A stretch of DNA of 64,000 bases. Source: Alnus glutinosa (taxonomy: Eukaryota; Streptophyta; Magnoliopsida; Fagales; Betulaceae). Location of the stretch: the NCBI RefSeq assembly GCF_958979055.1, contig NC_084888.1, forward strand, positions 37,901,804-37,965,803, written 5' to 3'. Shown here in pieces: positions 1-9,806 of the stretch. The notes beneath the pieces are model-generated. The model did not search any database and had not been told where the DNA came from. It worked only from the letters and a program-made list of their open reading frames with translations. A program made the translations under genes and the position numbers. Position 1 is the first letter of the stretch. Each line of letters opens with the position of its first letter.

Positions 1-2363
1 CTAGAACACCGCGAAAGCCTGAGCCCGAACACAAATTGAAGCCCCTTTCAATTTCGATTAGGGATTGCAATCCACGTACAGAAACATAATTCTTAAGCAT
101 GGAGAGAATAAACACAATTATTTTAATATCAGCCGTGTAAAATTACCACTTATTCTAAAAATTTAAGTTAATAAAAAAATAAATTTCATCATTTAATCAA
201 TATTTTAATAAGCTGACTTTAAAAATTACGAACTACACAGTGACCTTTGGTGGTAATAATCATAAACTTGAAATTTTTGGTGGAAATAAATCAAAACATT
301 GAGAGGTGGTAGTTTGTAAAACGGTATGACCGAGAGGTTCAGGAAAAGGGTAGGATCCAGCCAAGTGACCCAGTGGCCGAGACAGTCGGCCCGAACCGAA
401 AAATAATCTTCAAGCCAGCCCAAAAATTTACTAGCCCAAATCCAGACCGAAAAAAGAAGTGGGCTCACCATAGGAGGACACTTTTTCACTTGTTTAGTTG
501 TTTGCACTCGGACGGGCGACTGTTCACTCTTCCGCAGTTCTTCTTCGCTTCGGAAGACAGACGGACGGACGGACCGACGACAGCTTCAGTTCTTCTTCGC
601 AGAACGCAGTTCTTCTTCTTCGCAGAGTACTAATGACCAGCCAAAGATTGTCAAACCATTACATTATGATGGTATATTGGCGGAGGAAATCAAGTCAAAC
701 ACGGTCGATCGGGTCGTTATTCTTTTTGATTTGTCAATATATAATGCAAATGGATTACATTATGATGAGAGGTAATGGATATTGCTACCACAATTAACCC
801 CTTTGGTTTTGTAACCAATTATTCACCTTCCGACGTCATTAGGCATAGATGAATTATATATTTTCTTCTTTGAGGTAGAAGTCTTTAACTCATTGGTGTT
901 GTATTTAGTGAGAACCAAACGGGAATGGAACCTTCCAAAAGAGAGTTGTTTGGTGTTAAATCCTTATACAGTGTCATGGGTTATCAGGATGGTTTTCGTT
1001 TCTCTTGAAAAAGTGTTTGGCGGACTAAGGTGGTTTCATTGAGGGTGGCCTTTTTTGGTTGATCGGTGGCCCTAGGAAATATCCTTATCGTGGACAATTT
1101 TTGGAAGTTGTGCAGCATGCCATCGTGGTTAATTGGTGTTGTATGTGTAAAAGCAATGAGGGGGAGTACGTGAAAAAAAAAAAAATAAATAAAATTCTTT
1201 CTTTCTTGGGCACCTTTTGGCGGATCATACTTCTTTTTTCTTTCTCCTTTTGTAAATTCAGTTTGGGAAGTGATGGTGAGAGAGAATCCCCATTTTTTCA
1301 GTGTGTATCATATCAGGTTATCAGTAATGAAGCAAGAACTATTAGGGAGACAAAACATGATGTGTTTTGCACCCTCACAGATTCCTTAGGCTCCTGCATA
1401 TACAGATCATCCCATGCCTGGTAATTTCTCATTTCATTATTTCATGGCCATGAAAGAGAACTACTGTCATTAAAATTTTTTTGGATGAATAACTGTCACA
1501 AACCCTGTTACCAGTCAACCTTACCTCAACTCCACAAGTCAAGGAGCATCCAGCTTTCACGTGATATATGGAGACCTGTGCTTGACAATCCTGCTATGGG
1601 CGCGACACCATGCTCATGGACAGCTTCTAAACCTCCTGTTATCAATCAACCTTATCTCAACTCCACAAGCCAAGGAGCATCCAGCTTTCACAAAATAGAA
1701 ACCCTTGTGGTTGACAATTTCCATTCCTCCAACGCTGGAAACAAGTAAGAATTTTTTATTTATTTTTTCTGCGTTTGCATATTCTTTAATTGCAAAGTCA
1801 TCGTGCCCATTTAATTGGTTCATGTTTGTGCAAGTAGTTATGCTTTTTATATTAGTATTTACTTGTAATTCATTTTGTCCAACTTGCTACTTAGTTCATA
1901 TATAATTCATTTATTTCATAGTCTTGTTGTACAGAAAAAGCCTTTCATTCTGACTCTAAAATGAAAATTAGGTAACCTATATAGCTACTTTTATATAGAC
2001 AAAAACAACTCGAGTAATATTTTTTATCCGTTGATAAAATGTTTTGAGGTCGAAGAAGAGATCTTATCTCAGTTTTCTATTTGAATATTTGGCTTGACAA
2101 AACTATGTCCTTGTTGCAGTACGATGGCTCCTTTTGTCCAACCAACTAATTAAATGCTTCACCATAATTATTCGAAGAGTGCATAACGGCATGAATAAGC
2201 TCACACTAGCTCTTCAATTTGGGATCCAATTAAGGATATTCCTTGAGAGGCATCGAGAAGGAATTGGAATGTAATAATATCTATTCCTACAGATACAGAA
2301 GAAAAGGTTTTCTATTGATTCAAACGTTATACCTACAGGATAGGGATAGAGAAAGAGGAAAAA
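1..2363. other. Intergenic, no gene recognised
   Basis: AT-rich DNA with only short open frames and no protein family I can recognise. The frame at 1485-1748 ends at a donor-like AACAAG/GTAAGA, so it could be an exon relic, but its translation matches nothing known to me. It contains the internal duplication listed separately. Confidence 0.5.
1504..1691. repeat. Spaced direct duplication, unit about 57 bp, offset 131 bp
   Basis: The segment 1504-1560 recurs at 1635-1691 with a few substitutions. Both contain CTCAACTCCACAAG and GGAGCATCCAGCTTTCAC. The 131-bp offset suggests an old local duplication, possibly inside a decayed exon or transposon. The function is unknown. Confidence 0.75.
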
Positions 2364-2615
2364 ATCGATACACACAGCGTCTAGTATCCATCGTTTACGG
2401 CTAGGACTACTGGGGTATCTAATCTCATTCGCTCCCCTAGCTTTCGTCTCTCAGTGTCAGTGTCGGCCCAGCAGAGTGCTTTCGCCGTTAGTATTCTTTT
2501 CGATCTCTACGCATTTCACCACTCCACCGAAAATTCCCTCTGCCCTTACCGTACTCCAACTTGGTAGTTTCCACTGCCTATCCAGAATTGAGCCCTGGGA
2601 TTTGACGGCGCACTT
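2364..2615 (-). pseudogene. rrn16: Nuclear plastid DNA fragment of 16S rRNA (NUPT)
   Basis: On the minus strand this reads as the central part of plastid 16S rRNA. It includes the ATTAGATACCCCAGTAGTCC block followed by the chloroplast-type TAGCCGTAAACGATGG, the GACACTGAGAGACGAAAGC block and the GAAATGCGTAGAGATC block. Similarity stops abruptly at both ends, so only about 250 bp of the roughly 1.5-kb rRNA gene is present. It differs from the plastid sequence as I know it, mostly by C-to-T and G-to-A changes at former CpG sites, as expected for a methylated nuclear copy. The mitochondrial 18S gene fits less well at the CCTAGCCGTAAACGATGGATA segment. It is not a functional rRNA gene. Confidence 0.88.
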
Positions 2616-4702
2616 TGGGATTATCCGTTAGAGGCGACGTTGCAGCTTGCACCGAATAATGAGGACAGCTTCTACAACGATCTGCCAACACTGATTGACA
2701 TTAATTATTGGTGAGTTTTAATGATTTCTGAGATAGAATTTGCATAATCATAACCTCTTGATTTTATTACTAGAAGACCCCTTTAAAGTTCTCGTCTTTC
2801 GGACTAGAAACTTGTACACCATTTTTCTTAGATATTTGAATACGTTATTCTTTGATTTTTTGTGTGGTAAATACTTTTCTATATATATGGCGCATATAGT
2901 TAAATGAACCATATGTGAAAAAAATGGGAAAAAGAACGAAAGAATTTGAGAACCACTTTTGGAAGCTGAATTAATTTCATGTAGAATCAATCAAGTGTGT
3001 AAGAGAGAATAGAGTTTTGATTGAGGGTAGTGTTAAAGACAAGAACAGCGGAATAGGTAATTTTGTCATTGTTAACAGGAAGCTCAAACTCTCTCTCATC
3101 TACTCTTTCTCAGCTCTTTGAAGAAAAAACAAAACTGCCCTGCAAAAATCTTCCCGTTCTCAACCATGTAGGAGGGCCTCCACACCACCACCACCCTTAT
3201 AAACGTTTTCCATGCCCTTTGGTTTCCTTCTCTCTTTTCCTTTTAGTTTTCAACAGCTTTTTTTGTTTGCGGTTTGGATCTTTAGATCTACCGCAACCTC
3301 TCCACCCACACAAGCCATGTGCCCCTCCTCTACCATTTCCAATTACCTCTCCTTCCACCAATATTGTCCTTTGTTACAGCACGTGTATGCCACACATTGC
3401 CACGACACACTTGGCTACACACGCCACCACCCTCTTATGTTTCTTAGGTAGATTTGATGAATCTTTACCCTTGCTCCTCAAGCTCTTTTCTGGTGGAGCC
3501 TTTTACTACAAAGAATATTTCATATCCAGATCTGAACTTCAGGATACACTAACTTTGTTGTCATTTGTCTAATAGTCTAATGTGGGAACTCATTATCTAC
3601 TTGTACATATATCTCTTAGACGTCACAGATAATTCTGCAGTTGGTTTAAAGCTAAGAACCTTTTTGATGCTGTCCAAGACACTCGTAGATTTTCACATTG
3701 GGCCGCTACAACTAGCACTGTTAACAGCATTCCCGCATCCTCTTTCCATCTTAAGGATCACTCTCCGAGGCTGTGGAATAGATTGCTACATAAGTAGTGT
3801 TATTTTGTTGGTCTTTGATTTGGTTTCTGTAACTTTCTTATTTTGTATTGTTTTGCTGTTGTAATTCTTATACTCATCTATTAAAAAAAATGGATAATTT
3901 TGCCATTGAATGTGGAGAAAGTACAATTTCATTATCAATTAGAGAATATATTAATGAAATCTTTAGAATAATGCACGTGCTCCGCATATCTTTTCGTGGA
4001 TTCTACGATCCCTCGGCAGTCGGCACCATACCCAATGAGACAGAAGTCTTGTAGCGGGGATAATCCTTTTTTTCTATGAATGATTCAAATCAAGTTGGCC
4101 GGTAGAAGAAGACTTCTTTTTGGGGTTCTAGTCCGTGCAGAACACATTTGAATTTATGAGTTCATATATAGTAGTTGACTTTTATGATATATAGTTAGTT
4201 TATATGTAAATTGGAAATTGATCTTTTTTTTTTTCTTTTTCTTTTTTGGTATTCTGTTAGTGTAGACTTAAACTTAATTAGCTGGAGTTTCACTTAATTT
4301 CAGTCTCTCATTCAAAGATCTTCGAGTGCATCCAGTTTCAGTTGCTTAAAAAGCCAAGTCATGCGCGCATGGCCACTTTCTTGGGGTTGGGAAACTCTCT
4401 TTCACTGCTTTGATTTCCAGACCGTATGCGGCAAATACCTATTTGATTAGTTTTTAAGGTATTTTTTGTAATAATATATCCGTTGAGAATTAGAAATTTT
4501 ATTTATAATTGTGTATTTTTGTCTTAAATTGTGTATCTCCTTTGAACTACTCTTTGATGTCCTGTTAGCAAAGATGAGAGTTAATTATAGATTGAATCAC
4601 TCTATTATTCGTAAAACAATTTGGCAAAAATCACTCATTTTTTTAAAGGAAAGCAAGGACAACGATGGTAACATTAAGTCATTTCAAAAAATTCAAGAAC
4701 TT
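2616..4702. other. Intergenic, no gene recognised
   Basis: AT-rich sequence. The longest open frame (3063-3572) has low-complexity, Leu/Ser/Phe/His-rich translation without a recognisable domain. No RNA gene was seen. Confidence 0.5.
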
Positions 4703-4816
4703 TATTTATTTATTTTTTTTACATGTCCACATAAAAGAGAGGATGAGAGATTCGAACTAGTGATCTCCCCTTCATGAGGTGTGGTCCCCAACCGATTGAA
4801 TTACCTCTTGAAGACT
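4703..4816 (-). mobile_element. tRNA-derived SINE, minus orientation
   Basis: Read on the minus strand the element starts with a tRNA-like head: an A-box-like GGTAATTCAATCGGTTGGGG, then a B box AGTTCGAATC about 30 bp later. It ends in an A/T-rich tail, seen as the T-run at 4703-4720 on the plus strand. Imperfect flanking repeats (about 4690-4702 and 4817-4827, both ending AAGAACTT) look like a target-site duplication. The internal Pol III promoter and A-rich 3' end are the hallmarks of plant SINEs. No intact tRNA cloverleaf is expected. Confidence 0.7.
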
Positions 4817-4827
4817 TTAAGAACTTA

Positions 4828-5974
4828 ATTGAAACAGCCAATGGTTTGACATATTCTTCAAAGGCCATAATTATAAATTGTCTGATAAAAAAAATTAGAT
4901 TTATGCTACCATCAATTGCAGCATTAGTTTTTACTTTTACTATTATATCACGTGACTCTTTGCCCATTGGTGTATGTAATGCTTATTTAATTTTACTTGC
5001 GAAGAATTGATAATAGTGAAATTGTCCAAAAAGTTATTGACTTTTGCCTTTATAATAGATTAAAAAAAAAAAAAACCAAAAGAGTTTCCAACTTTGACAA
5101 TTAAATTAATGAGTTTTACTCGTTTGACAAATAGGTCCATCGATCTGTCAAAATTTTCGTCCAATCTATAATGAAAAATTTAACATTTATAGATGGTTTT
5201 ACCTTCTACTCATCTCTATAAGTTTACCTCTGTCACTTTGTAGGGTGAATCTTTACCCCTGTTATACCTTTTGTGAGCTGGACGGGGTTGAAGTCACTCT
5301 CATTGTCCCTTTAAGAGGTGGAACCCCCTTTCACGGCCTCCTTTTGTGGAAGTGGAGGGTGACTGTCGGTGAATCTCCACCCTTTTTTTTAAAATATATA
5401 TATTATAAGGCGTAATTACTTATGTGGCAAGATGACATGTTTGGATCATTGGTTTGACGTGGACGAATGTAAGTGGTGGCAATTTTTCATTTAAGAACAT
5501 AATTTTATTTTAATTGATTTCCTCATGTTTGTTTTTTTTCCGTAACGAGGTATTGGATTTGGATTTTATATTTACGGAATAAATTTGTTGTCACGAAGAT
5601 ATTGGAACTGATTTGCACATTTCGGTTTCCTAGGGCGAGTCCACGTGAAAACAGGTTTCCGTTGAAATTTTGGCATTCCCCTCCCCCCAGTTTTTCATAC
5701 ATCTCACGTGTGAGTAGTGGGAGTTTGAAAAGTGTGGTATGGGGGAGGGGGGAAGGTGTGTCATGTGTGTACTGTCACGCATTCATACAAATTAAAAAAC
5801 AACAAAAAAGAAATAAAGGCTTCTCTTCTGTCACGCACTCATGGAGACAATCATGCGTGGACTGACCACCTCTCGTCTGTTAAAGACGCTTCCATTGAGC
5901 AAAATTGTCTTCCGGTGCCCCCCACAGTAATTATTCAAAAATAATAATTAAATGACGTGGTATATAACTTAAGG

Positions 5975-6017
<43 letters not shown>

Positions 6018-7453
6018 TAGGAATGCATATATATCTGCCACCAGAAAGAAATAAAAAATAAAATAAAATTATTAATGGAGTATTTATTAATTAAGAAAAG
6101 GGTTGTGATTCATGCACAACTCTTAGCGCAACTCCAAAGGCACATTGAGGTTGGACTCACACATGAGTTTCACTCTATATATATATAAATTGTCTTTTTA
6201 GCATTTTTCTTAAAGAAATATTAGTTATCCCCTGTTTTAGGATGATGGATTTTGGCAGTTAAATCAAGTTCTGAGCTGGGGACCATTCTTTTTCTAATTT
6301 TCTCGATGATAAGTGATAACGACTTCCTTTCTCGGATGCTAAACTGTATGCTTTTTATATCTCAAATGCCAGCCGCTTAAATGATTATCTAATTAGTGCC
6401 TTTTTTCTTTCTTTGACTTGTAATCAATGGAGCCTTCCATTCAACTCTTACTTAATCGTCCACTTCCATTTAACATGGCGTGCCTCATCCATGAAACCCC
6501 TTTAGGCTTTAGGCTAGCTATGGTAGTTATTTATATATTTATCTAGAGTGGAAGATCAACTTGTAGCTCTAAAGAAATCTTGAAACAATATTCAAGTGGC
6601 CGGGTTTAAATCATATAATATCTATGTTTTATATATATAGTTTCAAATTGTTATACAAGATCAAATGACAATTAAATGGGTGTTATCTAAAAGTCAAACT
6701 AAGTTGAAAAGACTTACTTTAGCATTTGTGAATGGTAAGTTAATAAATATCCATTTGATCAAAATCTTTTTCATTTCATTTAAAATGAAAAAACTCAACT
6801 CTAAAATTATAAGATGAACATTGCTTTAATTAAAAACCAAAATTCAAAAAAAAAAAAAAAAAACCTTGTAATTGTTAGTTCTACAACAAAGTAATAAACA
6901 GTAGTTGCATGTACATCTCGTTTATCCTTCTTCCTCTCGATCTCTTCACTTTACATGCTTAATTTTAATGGCGTCTAGTAGTTGTCAGATTCTGAATTAG
7001 AATGCACATTTTTCAAACCAAAATCCACATTCAGATATATTATTATTATTATTATTATTAATAACAACAATAACAACTCTTTTATCGTCTGCATTTCTAT
7101 CAGAAGCATCCAAAAGGACAATGGTTGACGACTTCTTTTTTATTCTTTTGTTGAATGGCTGACAGCATATCTCCTATTAATAAGATGGGTGAAGATTGAA
7201 ATGACTTTTTCTCCACTAGTTAATTTGGAAGTAGCTACTAGCTAGCTAGACCCCAATATCTGAAAGCTACGTACGTACCCCCTCACCTTCAATCATTCAA
7301 AATTCAAATGCTGTTGCCTCTGAAATGAGAATGCCAATTTTCTTCATCAAATTCGCACACACAGTAACTGGTTTAGTGTGAATGAATTCATGAGTCCTGC
7401 AATAATAACCCAAGTACAATTGAGATGGGCAAGCTACCGGTTACTCATTGTTA
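4828..7453. other. Intergenic, AT-rich, no gene recognised
   Basis: No convincing coding sequence or RNA gene. It contains an (AT)n microsatellite at about 5974-6015 and smaller AT runs. The short frames at 5602-5944 lack any recognisable domain. Confidence 0.5.
5974..6015. repeat. (AT)n microsatellite
   Basis: Uninterrupted AT dinucleotide run of about 42 bp. Confidence 0.95.
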
Positions 7454-7839
7454 GAGCACTAGCAGCAGATTCTCAACCATTTTTCCTATATTTAGGGAAC
7501 AAAACTACTTTTTACTTCCCTATAAAAAAATACCCCACAATAGATTCTCTTACTTTTCCCTATATCAATTAAATATTATTTTTTTACTCTTATTTTATTA
7601 TTTTTCTCTCTTTCCTACTTTTTCTCTCTTCCCTATATCAATTAATTATACTTCTTTTATATTAAAATAATACATAGGGAATGAATAGTAGACATGTATA
7701 CATAGGGAATCACTATTCATTCCCAACTCCCTCATCTAAATATAGGGCATCTGCTGTGGGAGGTTTTTTGATGTTTTTCATGAAATTTTCCCTAAATATA
7801 GGAAAGGGAACCAATATAGAGTAACTGCTACTAGTGCTC
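7454..7839. mobile_element. MITE, PIF/Harbinger-like, 386 bp
   Basis: The ends are inverted repeats: GAGCACTAGCAGCAGATTCTC on the left and, on the opposite strand, GAGCACTAGTAGCAGTTACT on the right. They are flanked by a TTA on each side (7451-7453 and 7840-7842), matching the 3-bp TWA duplication of Tourist/PIF-Harbinger MITEs. The interior is AT-rich and non-coding with several TATAGGGAA-type motifs. A diverged relative lies at 31875-32327. Confidence 0.8.
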
Positions 7840-8941
7840 TTAGGGCTTAATTTGTGCCCCGCTCGTAATCCAAATTATCCAACTCAACCCATCAAATCCG
7901 AATCTGCCACCGCATTAATAACTAGCTTCCATATTCTATAGAAGAGTTAATCTACTAATAAATATGTAAAACTACGTAAAACAAACCACCACTTAAAACA
8001 GTTATACTCTAAAAACAAACAGCACACGTAGGGTAAAAGAAGACTTCCGTCTCCTTCCTCTCTTTCGAGTTTTTTGAAGTCATTGTCCTTGTTTTTATTA
8101 AACATTTTCACTAATTTAAGTACTGAAATTATTTCTTCAAGCTTTTTCACTAATTTGTTTGATTATAACTAATCAACTTTTCTCTAATTGAAAATCAATC
8201 GTTTGAAGCTCTGTTGCCATTGGATAGACTATTGTTTTTAAAGATGTTGAGGTCATGAGCTCATTTCCCAATGCAAGTTTGTCCCAGCTGTTCTTTTTCT
8301 TTATTGTCCGTACTTTCTCGGAATTATTGGACGGTATGACTGTTGCCTGTTGGGGCTGTTGTCAGGGGAGGAACTTCTTTTACTATTCAATCACGATCCG
8401 GATCCCTTGTTGCCACCTTCTTCCCGGCTAAATGCTTTTGCTCCTTTTTCCCTCCTACAAATTAAAATATGCACTAAAAATCCCCCAACTTTCTGGAGGC
8501 TTCACTAATAAAAATTTTTATTTGTTATGTTAACATGAAAAATCATGTCGATCACCTGAAAAAGAAAAAAAGGAAAAAAAATTATAAAGCTTTTTCCTTT
8601 TTTAATGAGCAAAAGTTTTATTTTCTACCGGAGCCGCTAATCTAACTTATCTAAGCCTACTACCCTAGTGCTTGCTGACAACATGAAATGAATTGGACAG
8701 ATAATGTCGTTCTCGTTAACCTTATTAGAAGGAGTTGATTTGGTCAGAGGTTGAATATATTATTATTGGATTTTTTTTTTCTTTCTTCCTCCGTGTTTCT
8801 TTCTTCCCATTGGCTGGGCGGAGATTACGATATTTTGTGGCATTTTGTGACCAACGGGGGACAGTGAAGAGATAAGGAAAGCATTACGTTCATCAAATCC
8901 ATATATTAAAATAACCTGCAAGCATAAACAAAAAGGATGTT

Positions 8942-9185
8942 TTTTTTTTTTTTAAAATCCCTTCTCATATATGAAAGAGACGAACTGGTCAAATGTTCAG
9001 GGTTCTAAAGAATCCCTAATACACAAAGTCACGGCATAGCGATGAGAGTTTCTTTCACCCAAGCAAAATAGACTAAGACCATTACATAATAAAGCTGCTT
9101 AAAAACCTAGACAACATAAAAATGCATCTACATCACTATAAAACCCTACTTGAATCGGGAGAGGCACACAAACTAAGCTATCAAA
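8942..9185 (-). mobile_element. 5'-truncated retroposon with target-site duplication
   Basis: About 243 bp opening with a T-run, i.e. the poly(A) tail of a minus-strand insertion. It is flanked by a near-perfect direct repeat of about 18 bp containing AAACAAAAAGGATGTT (8923-8941 and 9186-9203). Poly(A) plus a long TSD is the signature of target-primed reverse transcription. The body contains no recognisable coding sequence, so it is probably the 3' end of a LINE or a SINE of unknown family. Its 3' end differs from the CTTATC-type inserts elsewhere in the window. Confidence 0.75.
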
Positions 9186-9626
9186 CATAAACAAAAAGGA
9201 TGTTTTTATTGTTGGCATCCAATACGTGTATATATTAAACAAATACATTTAAAAAATAAATAAAAATCACTTAAAATAAGGAAATATAATTGAGTACAAT
9301 ACTGGACAAATGCATTTTTAAAATCAACTAGTTAATAGGATAAAAAGAAATTCATTTCTAAAGTAAGATGACCGAATTTCTGTCCAACTTGGAGAACTTA
9401 GTGTATAAAATTATTACGTGTTTTTTTTTTTGTTGGGATTACGTGTATTTTCAGTATTCAAGAAGTAAATGCTTTTTTAATAGTTGTGCATTTCTCACGT
9501 CTTAATTTGGTGCCATATCAACCAGTCGATAAAACCATGTACGTTGACTAAAAATTTGTTATGATGGACCCGAGCCCATGTTGACAAAACTCGAAAACTA
9601 TTGGAATAATGGGATTAATTAGAAGA

Positions 9627-9658
<32 letters not shown>

Positions 9659-9696
9659 AAAAGCAAAAATGATGGCCCCGTATGACTATCCCCAAC

Positions 9697-9710
9697 TCCA
9701 TATAAACATC
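9697..9710 (+). promoter_or_regulatory. Candidate TATA box of the methylesterase gene
   Basis: CCATATAAACATC lies about 105 bp upstream of the start codon at 9807, a usual spacing for a plant TATA box with a short leader. Assigned by position and sequence only. Confidence 0.4.
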
Positions 9711-9806
9711 AACATCCATTCAACAACCGGGAAGAAATTGTAGATCAAGATATAGAGCAGGATTGAAGGAGGAGGGCTAGCGCTGGCATCAATATATATA
9801 TTGGCC

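Noticed and set aside
1059..1424. 121-codon open frame
   Set aside because: Contains a Lys run from a poly(A) tract and no recognisable family; likely chance or transposon debris.
3063..3572. 169-codon open frame
   Set aside because: Low-complexity Leu/Ser/Phe/His/Pro composition, no recognisable domain and no splice partners found.
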